From assembly GCF_018310345.1 (NCBI RefSeq), contig NZ_JAGXBY010000008.1:27047-91046 (forward strand): a stretch of DNA of 64,000 nucleotides. The letters run 5' to 3'. The DNA is from Ornithinibacillus massiliensis (GTDB taxonomy: Bacteria > Bacillota > Bacilli > Bacillales > Amphibacillaceae). Positions 27,380-35,123 of the stretch are shown here, in pieces. A program made the position numbers and the translations under genes. Positions within the stretch are counted from its first letter, which is position 1. The number at the start of each line of letters is the position of its first letter. The notes beneath the pieces were generated by a model. That model saw only the letters and a program-made list of their open reading frames with translations. It was not told where the DNA came from and did not search any database.

Positions 27380-28560
27380 CAAACGTATTAGCTATTAATG
27401 CTGGAAGTTCATCGTTAAAATTCCAGCTCATTCAAATGCCAGAAGAGATTGTAAAAGCTAAAGGGCTTGTAGAAAGAATTGGCTTACCTGAGGCGGTATT
27501 TACATTTGAAGTAGACCAAAAAGATAAACAAATTACCGATATACCGAACCATGAGGTGGCAGCAAAATTATTATTAGACAAGCTTACATCATCCGGAGTA
27601 ATTCAATCATTAGATGAAATTAATGCTGTTGGACATCGTATTGTTCATGGTGGTGAAAAGTTTAATGACTCTGTTTTGATAACGGAACAAGTTATTAAAG
27701 AAATAGAAGAAGTTTCTGAACTTGCACCATTACATAATCCAGCAAACTTAACAGGGGTTCATGCTTTTAAGGAAGTTTTACCAAATGTACCAATGGTAGC
27801 AGTCTTTGATACAGCTTTCCATCAAACAATGGAACCTAAGTCATATTTATATAGCTTACCATATGAGTTTTATGAAGAATATGGTATCCGTAAATATGGC
27901 TTCCACGGGACATCCCATAAATATGTTTCACAACGTGCGGCGGAAATAATGGGTAAACCGATTGAAGATTTACGTTTGATTTCCTGTCATTTAGGAAATG
28001 GAGCAAGTATAGCAGCTATTAAAGGTGGTAAATCTATTGATACTTCTATGGGATTCACTCCTTTAGCTGGTGTAACAATGGGGACACGCTCTGGTAACAT
28101 TGACCCAGCGTTAATTCCATATATTATGGATAAGACAGGGAAAACAGCAGAAGAAGTTATCAATGTACTGAATAAAGAAAGCGGAATGCTTGCGTTATCT
28201 GGATTTTCAAGTGATTTGCGCGATATTGAAGGTCAAGCAGATACAAATAAACGTGCTGAACTAGCACTTGATGTGTTTGCAAGTAGAATTCATAAGTATA
28301 TTGGATCTTATGGTGCAATTATGTCAGGAATTGATGCAGTTATTTTCACAGCTGGTGTTGGTGAGAATAGTGACACGATTCGCGCTAAAGTTTTAAACGG
28401 ATTAGAATTTATGGGTATTTATTGGGATCCAACATTAAATCATGCAGCAAGAGGCAAAGAACAAATGATTAGTTACCCACATTCACCTGTGAAAGTTATC
28501 GTTATTCCTACCAATGAGGAAGTAATGATTGCCCGTGATACTATCCGTCTAGCACAATAA
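27376..28560 (+). CDS. ackA: Acetate kinase
   Basis: 394 residues from a TTG start inside the ytxK stop, with CAGGAGTG upstream. Acetokinase signatures are [47 protein letters not shown] and FTAGVGENS. It interconverts acetyl phosphate and acetate with ATP in overflow metabolism. The TTG start and 4-nt overlap tie its translation to ytxK. In B. subtilis ackA is activated by CcpA through a cre site; I could not find a convincing cre ahead of this operon. Confidence 0.96.
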   Translation: MTNVLAINAGSSSLKFQLIQMPEEIVKAKGLVERIGLPEAVFTFEVDQKDKQITDIPNHEVAAKLLLDKLTSSGVIQSLDEINAVGHRIVHGGEKFNDSVLITEQVIKEIEEVSELAPLHNPANLTGVHAFKEVLPNVPMVAVFDTAFHQTMEPKSYLYSLPYEFYEEYGIRKYGFHGTSHKYVSQRAAEIMGKPIEDLRLISCHLGNGASIAAIKGGKSIDTSMGFTPLAGVTMGTRSGNIDPALIPYIMDKTGKTAEEVINVLNKESGMLALSGFSSDLRDIEGQADTNKRAELALDVFASRIHKYIGSYGAIMSGIDAVIFTAGVGENSDTIRAKVLNGLEFMGIYWDPTLNHAARGKEQMISYPHSPVKVIVIPTNEEVMIARDTIRLAQ

Positions 28561-28579
28561 CCTAAATATACTAAAGATT

Positions 28580-28620
28580 AGTGGGTAAAGTCATCGACGG
28601 ATGGTTTACCCACTATTTTA
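28580..28620 (+). terminator. Terminator of ackA
   Basis: agtgggtaaa (28580-28589) and tttacccact (28605-28614) form a perfect 10-bp stem followed by a T-rich tract. Confidence 0.88.
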
Positions 28621-28691
28621 TTTTAGAGTTATAGTGAGAAGGGAATGAAAGCATTATCAGGCACAACAATTTTGAATTTGAACAAAAATTG

Positions 28692-29126
28692 TTATCGTAC
28701 TACAAGCACATCACAGGATGCATGTCTCGTGATACTTTCCGATACACTACCAATTAAAAATCTTTCCACTGCATTCATCCCAGTAGCTCCGCAAATAATT
28801 AAATCTGCTTTGACATTGTCCGCTATATCTTTTGCAATCTTTACTTTAGGGGAACCGTATTCTATACAATAGGAGATATTGTTAATACTAGCTTTTTTGG
28901 CATATTCCGTATAATTTTGAATTAGCTCTTTGCCATATTCTTCAGCTTTACTTGATAATGTCCCATCATAAGACTCTGCATAAGCAAAAGAACGATAGTC
29001 CACTACATGCGCAATAATTAAATGAGCATTATTGCGCTTCACAATATCAAGTGCTTTGTTAAAAGCTATTTCAGAGGCAGGAGAACCATCAATTGCAACT
29101 ACTATATTTTTATACTCATATCTCAT
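28692..29126 (-). CDS. UspA-family universal stress protein
   Basis: 144 residues. Two adjacent ATGs (29129 and 29126) follow AAGGGGAG; the second is better spaced. Single Usp domain: NIVVAIDGSPASEIAFNKAL at the N-terminus and the nucleotide-binding loop GATGMNAVERFLIGSVSESI with GSVS near the end. Such proteins bind ATP and are induced under stress or starvation. A cre-like site lies in its promoter region, so CcpA control is plausible. It is convergent with ackA. Confidence 0.9.
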   Translation of the reverse strand: MRYEYKNIVVAIDGSPASEIAFNKALDIVKRNNAHLIIAHVVDYRSFAYAESYDGTLSSKAEEYGKELIQNYTEYAKKASINNISYCIEYGSPKVKIAKDIADNVKADLIICGATGMNAVERFLIGSVSESITRHASCDVLVVR

Positions 29127-29163
29127 CATTATCTCCCCTTTCTTATCTACCATTATTATACAA

Positions 29164-29177
29164 TAAAAACGCTTTCA
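29164..29177. promoter_or_regulatory. cre-like CcpA site upstream of the universal stress gene
   Basis: taaaaacgctttca matches 13 of 14 positions of the consensus TGWNANCGNTNWCA. It lies directly upstream of a TATAAT on the minus strand (about 29150), so binding would probably repress uspA. The small plus-strand gene at 29242 is a second possible target. Confidence 0.5.
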
Positions 29178-29241
29178 TTTGGTAAAAGTAAACAGGCCTT
29201 TCTTGACGAAAAACGCACAAACTAACAATGGGGGTGAGTTG

Positions 29242-29406
29242 ATGGCAAGGAATAATAAGAATAAAAATAAACACAAATTATTCGAAGATCCAAGTGGCGT
29301 TTCCGCGGTAAAGAACCAGCTTTTTGAGAGTTATCAAAGTGGTGTAGTAGAGGACCAGTTACACAATAACAAAGGGATATGGACATTTAACAATAGAAAG
29401 GCATAA
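29242..29406 (+). CDS. Small basic hypothetical protein (54 aa)
   Basis: 54 residues from an ATG at 29242 behind GGGGGTG. The N-terminus is Asn/Lys-rich (MARNNKNKNKHKLFEDPSG) and the rest reads VSAVKNQLFESYQSGVVEDQL. It has its own terminator, so it looks like a real single-gene unit. I do not recognise the family with certainty; size and composition recall small spore proteins, but no signature was identified. Confidence 0.7.
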   Translation: MARNNKNKNKHKLFEDPSGVSAVKNQLFESYQSGVVEDQLHNNKGIWTFNNRKA

Positions 29407-29415
29407 TGTTCATGT

Positions 29416-29450
29416 AAACAATCTACTCGAATTTTGGGTAGATTGTTTTG
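29416..29450 (+). terminator. Terminator of the 54-aa gene
   Basis: caatctac near 29419 pairs with gtagattg near 29438, followed by TTTTG. Confidence 0.75.
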
Positions 29451-29542
29451 TAGTTATTCGGTATTCTAATAATAATAGTAGTATTTTTTACAAAATTTGA
29501 TACAATGGAAGTGCTTACAATATTACAGGGAAGGTGTTCCAA

Positions 29543-30658
29543 ATGAAAATTGGGGTTCCAAGAGAAATAAAAAACAATGAGAACAGAGTCGCGATTACAC
29601 CGGCTGGAGTCATGACCTTAAAAAATGCTGGTCACGATGTATTTATTGAAACGAATGCAGGCATTGGTTCTGGATTTAACGATGACCAATATATACAAGC
29701 GGGTGCAGTAATAGTGGATACTGCAAAAGAGGTATGGGAACAGGAAATGGTGATGAAAGTAAAAGAGCCATTACCCGAAGAATATGACTATTTCTATGAA
29801 GGATTAATATTGTTTACATATCTTCATTTGGCAGCAGAACCAGAGCTCACACGTGCTTTACTTGAGAAAAAAGTAATTGGACTGGCTTATGAAACAGTTC
29901 AACTAGGTAACGGTTCTTTACCATTATTAACACCGATGAGTGAAGTTGCAGGTCGTATGGCTGCCCAAATCGGAGCTCAATTTTTAGAAAAACCAAAAGG
30001 TGGAAAAGGGATATTACTTGCGGGAATCCCTGGGGTTAAAAGAGCTAATGTAACGATTATTGGTGGTGGTGTGGTTGGTACAAATGCAGCGAAGATTGCA
30101 GTTGGATTAGGGGCAAATGTAACGATCCTGGATCTAAATCCGGAAAGGCTACGCTATTTAGATGATATTTTTGGTTCTTCGATTAATACGATGATTTCTA
30201 ATCCACTGAACATTGCTGAATGTGTTCGTGAATCAGATTTAGTAATTGGTGCAGTGCTTATTCCAGGAGCAAAAGCACCAAGGCTAGTGACAGAGGAAAT
30301 GGTAAAAGCGATGTCAGAGGGCTCTGTCATTGTAGATGTTGCCATTGACCAAGGTGGAATATTTGAAACGAGTGATCGAATTACTACCCATGATAATCCG
30401 ACGTATACGAAGCATGGTGTGCTTCATTATTCTGTTGCAAATATGCCAGGAGGAGTACCTAGAACATCTACGATTGGTTTAACAAATGTTACAGTGCCAT
30501 ATGCGTTACAAATAGCTAATAAAGGATACCGCGATGCATGCCTAGGAAATACGGCATTATTAAAGGGATTAAATACGCTAGATGGCTACGTAACCTATGA
30601 AGCAGTCGCAGTTGCACATGGTTTGGAGTATAGAAGTGTAGAAAACTTATTAGGTTAA
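29543..30658 (+). CDS. ald: Alanine dehydrogenase
   Basis: 371 residues; the ATG at 29543 follows GGAAGGTG. The N-terminal block [20 protein letters not shown], the substrate residues in [11 protein letters not shown] and FTYLHLAAE, and the NAD-binding loop [22 protein letters not shown] are all typical. It converts L-alanine to pyruvate and ammonia with NAD, used in alanine catabolism and in sporulation. It stands alone and is followed by repeat copy C, which probably terminates it. Confidence 0.96.
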   Translation: MKIGVPREIKNNENRVAITPAGVMTLKNAGHDVFIETNAGIGSGFNDDQYIQAGAVIVDTAKEVWEQEMVMKVKEPLPEEYDYFYEGLILFTYLHLAAEPELTRALLEKKVIGLAYETVQLGNGSLPLLTPMSEVAGRMAAQIGAQFLEKPKGGKGILLAGIPGVKRANVTIIGGGVVGTNAAKIAVGLGANVTILDLNPERLRYLDDIFGSSINTMISNPLNIAECVRESDLVIGAVLIPGAKAPRLVTEEMVKAMSEGSVIVDVAIDQGGIFETSDRITTHDNPTYTKHGVLHYSVANMPGGVPRTSTIGLTNVTVPYALQIANKGYRDACLGNTALLKGLNTLDGYVTYEAVAVAHGLEYRSVENLLG

Positions 30659-30663
30659 AAAAT

Positions 30664-30908
30664 ATAGAGGTTGGGACAAAACTTAAACAAAGGTAATAAA
30701 AAACGAACCATCACCACATTAGCCCCGAAAATATACGGAGACTCCTGTGGGAGGAAAGGGCACGGTTGAGACCCCAGGGGAGCGTTAGCTCTGGGGAGGC
30801 TCACCAGCCGCCCACGTAAAGCGTAGTATATTTCCGGGGCGGGTTTAATGCGCTAACTTTAATGTTCGGTATATCTTATGTTAGAAATAGTTTTGTCCCA
30901 GCCTCTTT
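30664..30908. repeat. Large intergenic inverted repeat, copy C
   Basis: agaggttgggacaaaa (30666-30681) and ttttgtcccagcctct (30891-30906) are near-perfect inverted ends. The nested pair is gccccgaaaatatac with gtatatttccggggc. The core gactcctgtgggagg is shared with copies A and B, but the gacactgcga unit is missing, making it the shortest clear copy. It exactly fills the gap between the convergent ald and dipeptidase genes. Confidence 0.88.
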
Positions 30909-30913
30909 ACGTA

Positions 30914-32011
30914 TTAATCGATGATTTGGAGTTCTTTAGGGAATATTGTTAGTATTTCTGGACCATTTTCGGTCATGAAAATCATATCTTCAATACGGAC
31001 ACCAGCTGTTTTTGGCACATAAATCCCTGGTTCGATTGTATAACACATTCCTTTTTGTAACCGTAATGTATTATTACCGTGTAAAGATGGATATTCATGT
31101 GTTTCTAACCCTAAGCCATGTCCGATTCGATGGTTAAAATATTTTCCATATCCACTTGCTTCAATATACTCACGTGCAGCTTTATCAATATTTCCGACTG
31201 CAGTGCCTAATGTTGAAGCCTTAATTGCTTTTAATTGTCCATTTAAAACTGTGTTATATATTTTTTCTTGTTCCGGAGTTATAGACTGAAAAGCAACAGT
31301 CCGCGTTATATCAGAGCAATACCCTTCATAAACTACACCAAGGTCAAATAATACCATATCACCTTTTTTAAGTTTAGCTGTTCCTGGTGTACCATGTGGA
31401 GAAGCAGTTTTGTCACCAAATAAGGTCATGGTAGAGAATGACATTGCCTGAACACCTTGTTTTTTAAGTTCATATTCAATAGTGGCTATGACCTCAAGCT
31501 CACTTATACCTTCTTTTAAAGCATTTATACCGGTTTGAACACCGAAGTCAGCTAGTTCAGCAGCTCGTTTCAGTAATGCGTATTCTTCTTCCGTTTTGAT
31601 GACACGTAGCGTTGAAAGTAGCTCTTGTGCATTTTTAATGGTAGAATTAGGTAGAATACTTTTAATATTATGGTATCGGCTTAATGTAAGGTTATCTTCC
31701 TCTACACCAATTGTTCCAGGTAGGTTTCCTGATTCTTTTAAGAACGATTTGAACAATTCCCATGGATTTTCATGGTCATGATAGTCAATCATAGCATACT
31801 TCCAACCAGCGTTTTTTGCATCTTCTGCTTCCATCGCTGGTAGAATGAGTACAGGATCTTGAGTAGTACTTACATACACAGCAACAATTCTTTCATGTGG
31901 ATCAGTTAAATAGTTACTTAAATAATATACATTTGCTGGTGTTGTTACTAGCATACTGTCTAGTTGATTTTTTTGTAATTCACTTAGTAAAGATTGAATT
32001 CTATTAGACAT
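30914..32011 (-). CDS. pepQ: Xaa-Pro dipeptidase / M24 aminopeptidase
   Basis: 365 residues with a creatinase-type N-terminal domain (~1-125) and a pita-bread M24 catalytic domain. Metal ligands are visible in LFDLGVVYEGYCSDITRTV (two Asp), HRIGHGLGLETHEYP (His), YTIEPGIYVP (Glu) and VRIEDMIFMT (Glu). It cleaves Xaa-Pro dipeptides in the cytoplasm. The start ATG follows GAGGTG. The choice between dipeptidase (PepQ) and aminopeptidase (PepP) rests on length only. Confidence 0.88.
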   Translation of the reverse strand: MSNRIQSLLSELQKNQLDSMLVTTPANVYYLSNYLTDPHERIVAVYVSTTQDPVLILPAMEAEDAKNAGWKYAMIDYHDHENPWELFKSFLKESGNLPGTIGVEEDNLTLSRYHNIKSILPNSTIKNAQELLSTLRVIKTEEEYALLKRAAELADFGVQTGINALKEGISELEVIATIEYELKKQGVQAMSFSTMTLFGDKTASPHGTPGTAKLKKGDMVLFDLGVVYEGYCSDITRTVAFQSITPEQEKIYNTVLNGQLKAIKASTLGTAVGNIDKAAREYIEASGYGKYFNHRIGHGLGLETHEYPSLHGNNTLRLQKGMCYTIEPGIYVPKTAGVRIEDMIFMTENGPEILTIFPKELQIID

Positions 32012-32144
32012 TTATTTCACCTCGTTTATTCTAATTATAAACGTTAAAAAAAATGAATTACAACTAAGAAAATTGAAACCTTTCCTTTTTTCTTTCGTAC
32101 TATAGGTAAGACATTCAATAAATTTAAATTAATGGAGGTTGCTT

Positions 32145-32810
32145 ATGTTTAAATTTTTTAAGAGAGTAAAGACAGTTGTAAGTTCAGAATTAAATGCAAT
32201 GCTTGATAAAGCGGAAGATCCAGTAAAAATGCTAGATCAATTCCTTCGTGACATGGGAGCAGATATTCAAGAAGCAGAAGCTGCTGTAGCGAAGCAAATA
32301 GCAAACGAAAAAATATTAAAACGTAAAGCAGAAGATGCGCAAGCAATGGTTGAGAAAAGACAGGCACAAGCTGAAAAAGCCGTACTTGCTGGCGAAGATG
32401 AGTTGGCTAAAAGAGCATTGCAAGAGAAGAAAGAATATGAAAACCAAGCTACATTGCTTCAGCAATCCTATGAGCAAGCTAAAAATGACTCGCAAGTACT
32501 TAAAACAAAGCTAGATGAAATGAAGAAAGAATACCAAGAAATGAACCTGAAAAAAGATTCATTAAAAGCGCGTGCAGAAGCTGCTAAAACACGTACGAAA
32601 ATAAATCGTAGCATGTCATCTATCGGTGGTGATGAGTCAAGACGTGGCTTTGAACGCATGGAGGAAAAAGTACTTCAATTTGAAGCAGAAGCAGAAACGA
32701 CAGAAGATCTATCAACGCAAGCTCGTACATTAGATGATGAATTTAGAAAACTGGATTCTAATGTAGATGATGATTTAGAAGCATTAAAGAGAGCAATGGG
32801 GAAAGAGTAA
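32145..32810 (+). CDS. pspA: PspA/IM30 (LiaH-like) membrane stress protein
   Basis: 221 residues; the ATG at 32145 follows TGGAGG. The N-terminal amphipathic helix is MFKFFKRVKTVVSSELNAML, with DPVKMLDQFLRDM typical of PspA. The remainder is a nearly continuous coiled coil with AAKTRTKINRSM. ESCRT-III-like PspA proteins assemble on damaged inner membrane and keep proton leak low. No pspBC or liaIFSR genes lie beside it, so its control is not visible here. Confidence 0.93.
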   Translation: MFKFFKRVKTVVSSELNAMLDKAEDPVKMLDQFLRDMGADIQEAEAAVAKQIANEKILKRKAEDAQAMVEKRQAQAEKAVLAGEDELAKRALQEKKEYENQATLLQQSYEQAKNDSQVLKTKLDEMKKEYQEMNLKKDSLKARAEAAKTRTKINRSMSSIGGDESRRGFERMEEKVLQFEAEAETTEDLSTQARTLDDEFRKLDSNVDDDLEALKRAMGKE

Positions 32811-32867
32811 TCAAAAAAGCCCGGGAAGCGAAGTCTATATGATTCCCAATCCTTCGTATGGTAAAAC

Positions 32868-32901
32868 AAAGACAGCATGTCATTTATAATGCTGTCTTTT
32901 C
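32868..32901 (+). terminator. Terminator of pspA
   Basis: aaagacagcat (32868-32878) and atgctgtcttt (32889-32899) form a perfect 11-bp stem followed by T. Confidence 0.88.
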
Positions 32902-32975
32902 TTGTATATTAAAAGGATTTTAGCTATAAATGTAGAATGTATATCGTAAAACACAAATAGGAGGATGATTCGTTA

Positions 32976-33656
32976 ATGAAAGTATCATATCATGGACATT
33001 CTGTTGTTAAAGTAGAAACTGGAGATAAGACGATTTTAATTGACCCGTTTATAACCGGAAATGGATTATGTGATTTGAAAGCAGCTGAGGTGAAGGCTGA
33101 TTACATCTTACTAACACACGGACATAATGATCATGTTGGGGATACAGTTGAGATTGCCAAAAGAAATAATGCACTAGTGATTGCTCCTAATGAATTAGCT
33201 GATTATTTAAGTACTAAAGGTGTTAAGGTACATAATATGCATATTGGCGGATCATGTGAATTCGACTTTGGAAAGGTTAAGTTTACCCAAGCTTTCCACG
33301 GATCAGCGTTTACAGAAGAGGATGGAACGATGATTTATACAGGTATGCCATCAGGAATTCTGTTAACCGTCGAAGGGAAGACGATATATCATCTAGGAGA
33401 TACTGCGTTATTCTCGGATTTAAAAATGTATGGCGACATGTATACAATTGATTTAGCGTTTATTCCAATTGGGGATAACTTTACAATGGGACCAGAGGAT
33501 GCACTCATTGCAGCAGATTGGATTCGTGCTAAGACCGTTGTCCCAATTCATTATAATACGTTTCCAGTAATTGAACAGAATCCAGAGGATTTTGTTAAAG
33601 GGCTGAAGACTGGTAAGGGTAAGGTAATGGAAGCGGGTAGTGTGTTAGAACTGTGA
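32976..33656 (+). CDS. ytkL: UPF0173 metal-dependent hydrolase YtkL
   Basis: 226 residues. Metallo-beta-lactamase fold with the metal motif [11 protein letters not shown], then [13 protein letters not shown] and [13 protein letters not shown]. This matches the UPF0173 family (B. subtilis YtkL), whose substrate is not established to my knowledge. The ATG follows AGGAGG at slightly long spacing (11 nt). It is the last conserved gene before the type IV pilus locus. Confidence 0.93.
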   Translation: MKVSYHGHSVVKVETGDKTILIDPFITGNGLCDLKAAEVKADYILLTHGHNDHVGDTVEIAKRNNALVIAPNELADYLSTKGVKVHNMHIGGSCEFDFGKVKFTQAFHGSAFTEEDGTMIYTGMPSGILLTVEGKTIYHLGDTALFSDLKMYGDMYTIDLAFIPIGDNFTMGPEDALIAADWIRAKTVVPIHYNTFPVIEQNPEDFVKGLKTGKGKVMEAGSVLEL

Positions 33657-33883
33657 TACAGCATATGAGAGAATATTGGAGGAGTGTACGGATGGATTTA
33701 GCTAACTTGGAATGATTTTCAATAACTGGGCTGTGATAGTAGCTGTCTGCTTGGCTAGAAACGAAGGAGAATAAACCGCTTGTTGTGTACTCAATTGCTA
33801 TCGTGACCGTGTTTATGGACGTAACGTTATGAACAGTGTTTGGGTATTAGTAGAAAACATTAGCGAACATTGTTAAATATCAG
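33657..33883 (+). other. Non-coding or tiny-ORF gap between ytkL and pilD
   Basis: No normal gene. A GGAGGAG ribosome-like site near 33679 precedes ATG GAT TTA... (7 codons, stop at 33713). An ATG overlapping that stop (33712-33774) opens a 20-codon frame, MIFNNWAVIVAVCLARNEGE. The start-stop overlap looks like coupled translation but may be chance or the remains of a decayed gene. Confidence 0.35.
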
Positions 33884-33923
33884 AGGCCTGAGTAGCTATG
33901 TAATTTAATTACTCAGGCCTTTA
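33884..33923 (+). terminator. Terminator before the pilus locus
   Basis: aggcctgagta (33884-33894) and tactcaggcct (33910-33920) form a perfect 11-bp stem followed by TT. It insulates the pilus genes from ytkL. Confidence 0.85.
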
Positions 33924-34055
33924 CCTATGATTGGTCCTCCACTTTATACCCTCTTTTTATCTTCTTATAGCTAATTCATCTAACTTTTTTAAATCATCTT
34001 TTTTTTCTAATTTAATGGTATAATCGTTACAGTTTAAAGGGATGGAGGTAATGTA

Positions 34056-34808
34056 ATGGAGTTATTTGCTATTATATCGTTTTTTCTCTTGGGCTTGGTT
34101 TTAGGCTCGTTTTATAATGTTGTCGGCATACGATTGCCTCAAAAAGTATCGTTCACAAATGACCGTTCAAAATGTCCAAGTTGTCATCATACATTGTCTT
34201 GGTATGATTTAATACCGGTTGTATCGTTTTTGATCCAACGAGGGAAATGTCGATATTGTGGTGAACGTATTTCCATTTTATATCTCGTTATAGAATTACT
34301 AACGGGGATATTATTTGCATTCAGTTATATGATGATTGGCTTTGAGCTGGAGTTAATTAAAGTGCTTTTATTAGTTTCCTTATCGATGATTGTATTAGTA
34401 ACAGATTTAAAGTATATGCTCATTCCAAATAAACTACTGCTTTTCTTCTTGCCGTTCTTTATCATTCTATTAATTATTGACCCTATTCAACCTTGGTGGT
34501 CGCCTATCGTAGGAGCAATAATTGGAATTAGTTTGATTGCTCTAATTATTATCGTTAGTAGAGGTGGAATGGGAGCGGGAGATATGAAGTTGTTTGGTTT
34601 GTTAGGATTAGTACTGGGATCAGAAAAGGTTCTTATGACTTTTTTCTTATCTTGCTTGCTTGGTGCTTTCATTGGCGTTATTTTGATGTTATTCGGAATC
34701 ATTAAGAAGAAGCAACCAGTTCCTTTTGGACCTTATATTGTATTTGCTGCTATTATTTCCTATTTCTTTACAGATAGAATTTTGTCCTTTTATGTTCAAT
34801 TTTTATAA
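34056..34808 (+). CDS. pilD: Type IV prepilin peptidase (A24 family, PilD/ComC)
   Basis: 250 residues, mostly hydrophobic with about 7-8 membrane helices. The N-terminal methyltransferase-like domain has the zinc tetracysteine (KCPSCHHTLSWYDLIPVVSF, then GKCRYCG). Catalytic aspartates are in TDLKYMLIPN and GMGAGDMK (GxGD). It cuts prepilin leaders after Gly and N-methylates the new first residue. It lies upstream of the pilus operon proper with its own GGAGG site and is the only prepilin peptidase in the window. The competence ComC enzyme is probably encoded elsewhere. Confidence 0.95.
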   Translation: MELFAIISFFLLGLVLGSFYNVVGIRLPQKVSFTNDRSKCPSCHHTLSWYDLIPVVSFLIQRGKCRYCGERISILYLVIELLTGILFAFSYMMIGFELELIKVLLLVSLSMIVLVTDLKYMLIPNKLLLFFLPFFIILLIIDPIQPWWSPIVGAIIGISLIALIIIVSRGGMGAGDMKLFGLLGLVLGSEKVLMTFFLSCLLGAFIGVILMLFGIIKKKQPVPFGPYIVFAAIISYFFTDRILSFYVQFL

Positions 34809-34865
34809 ATTGTGAATAGATAATGTTATAAATGTATATTCTTTGTCAAATATACCTAGAAATTA

Positions 34866-34895
34866 TTGACATTTCACTAAATTCATTGATACGAT
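34866..34895 (+). promoter_or_regulatory. Promoter of the type IV pilus operon
   Basis: A perfect TTGACA (34866-34871) and TACGAT (34890-34895) with an 18-bp spacer predict a start near 34902 and a leader of about 220 nt. Confidence 0.6.
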
Positions 34896-34940
34896 TAGGA
34901 TGATACTAAAGTACTACTTTTAGAAATAAATATAATTTTC

Positions 34941-35081
34941 AGTATCAATCCCGAGAATCATAGCATAATGGCTTAACACTAACGGATCTTCGTTAGTGAT
35001 ATATTACTATGTAAATGATATAGGGATTGAGTACTAGTTATTAATAACTATGAACAAGCCCTCCTATGTGATGAATTGTTC
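34941..35081 (+). promoter_or_regulatory. Strongly structured 5' leader RNA of the pilus operon (candidate riboswitch-type element)
   Basis: A closing stem joins 34941-34952 (agtatcaatccc) with 35023-35035 (12 bp, one bulged G). Inside it is a perfect 8-bp hairpin, cactaacg (34977-34984) with cgttagtg (34991-34998) and loop gatctt. A short helix catag (34959-34963) with ctatg (35007-35011) is also possible. The single-stranded ggctt (34970-34974) can pair with aagcc (35056-35060) beyond the closing stem. That segment sits in the loop of a further weak hairpin, gaacaa (35052-35057) with ttgttc (35076-35081), followed by TTTT. I recognise no known riboswitch class. Confidence 0.5.
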
Positions 35082-35123
35082 TTTTGCGTTCAACGTAATA
35101 TGTCGAAAAGGTGGATTTTATCC

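Noticed and set aside
29506..29519. cre-like sequence tggaagtgcttaca ahead of ald
   Set aside because: It matches 12 of 14 positions, but the central CG, the most conserved pair, is TG.
34902..35123. c-di-GMP-I or -II riboswitch in the pilus leader
   Set aside because: The conserved GNRA tetraloop/receptor and purine core of class I are not present, and the arrangement does not follow class II as I remember it. It is reported as an unclassified structured leader.
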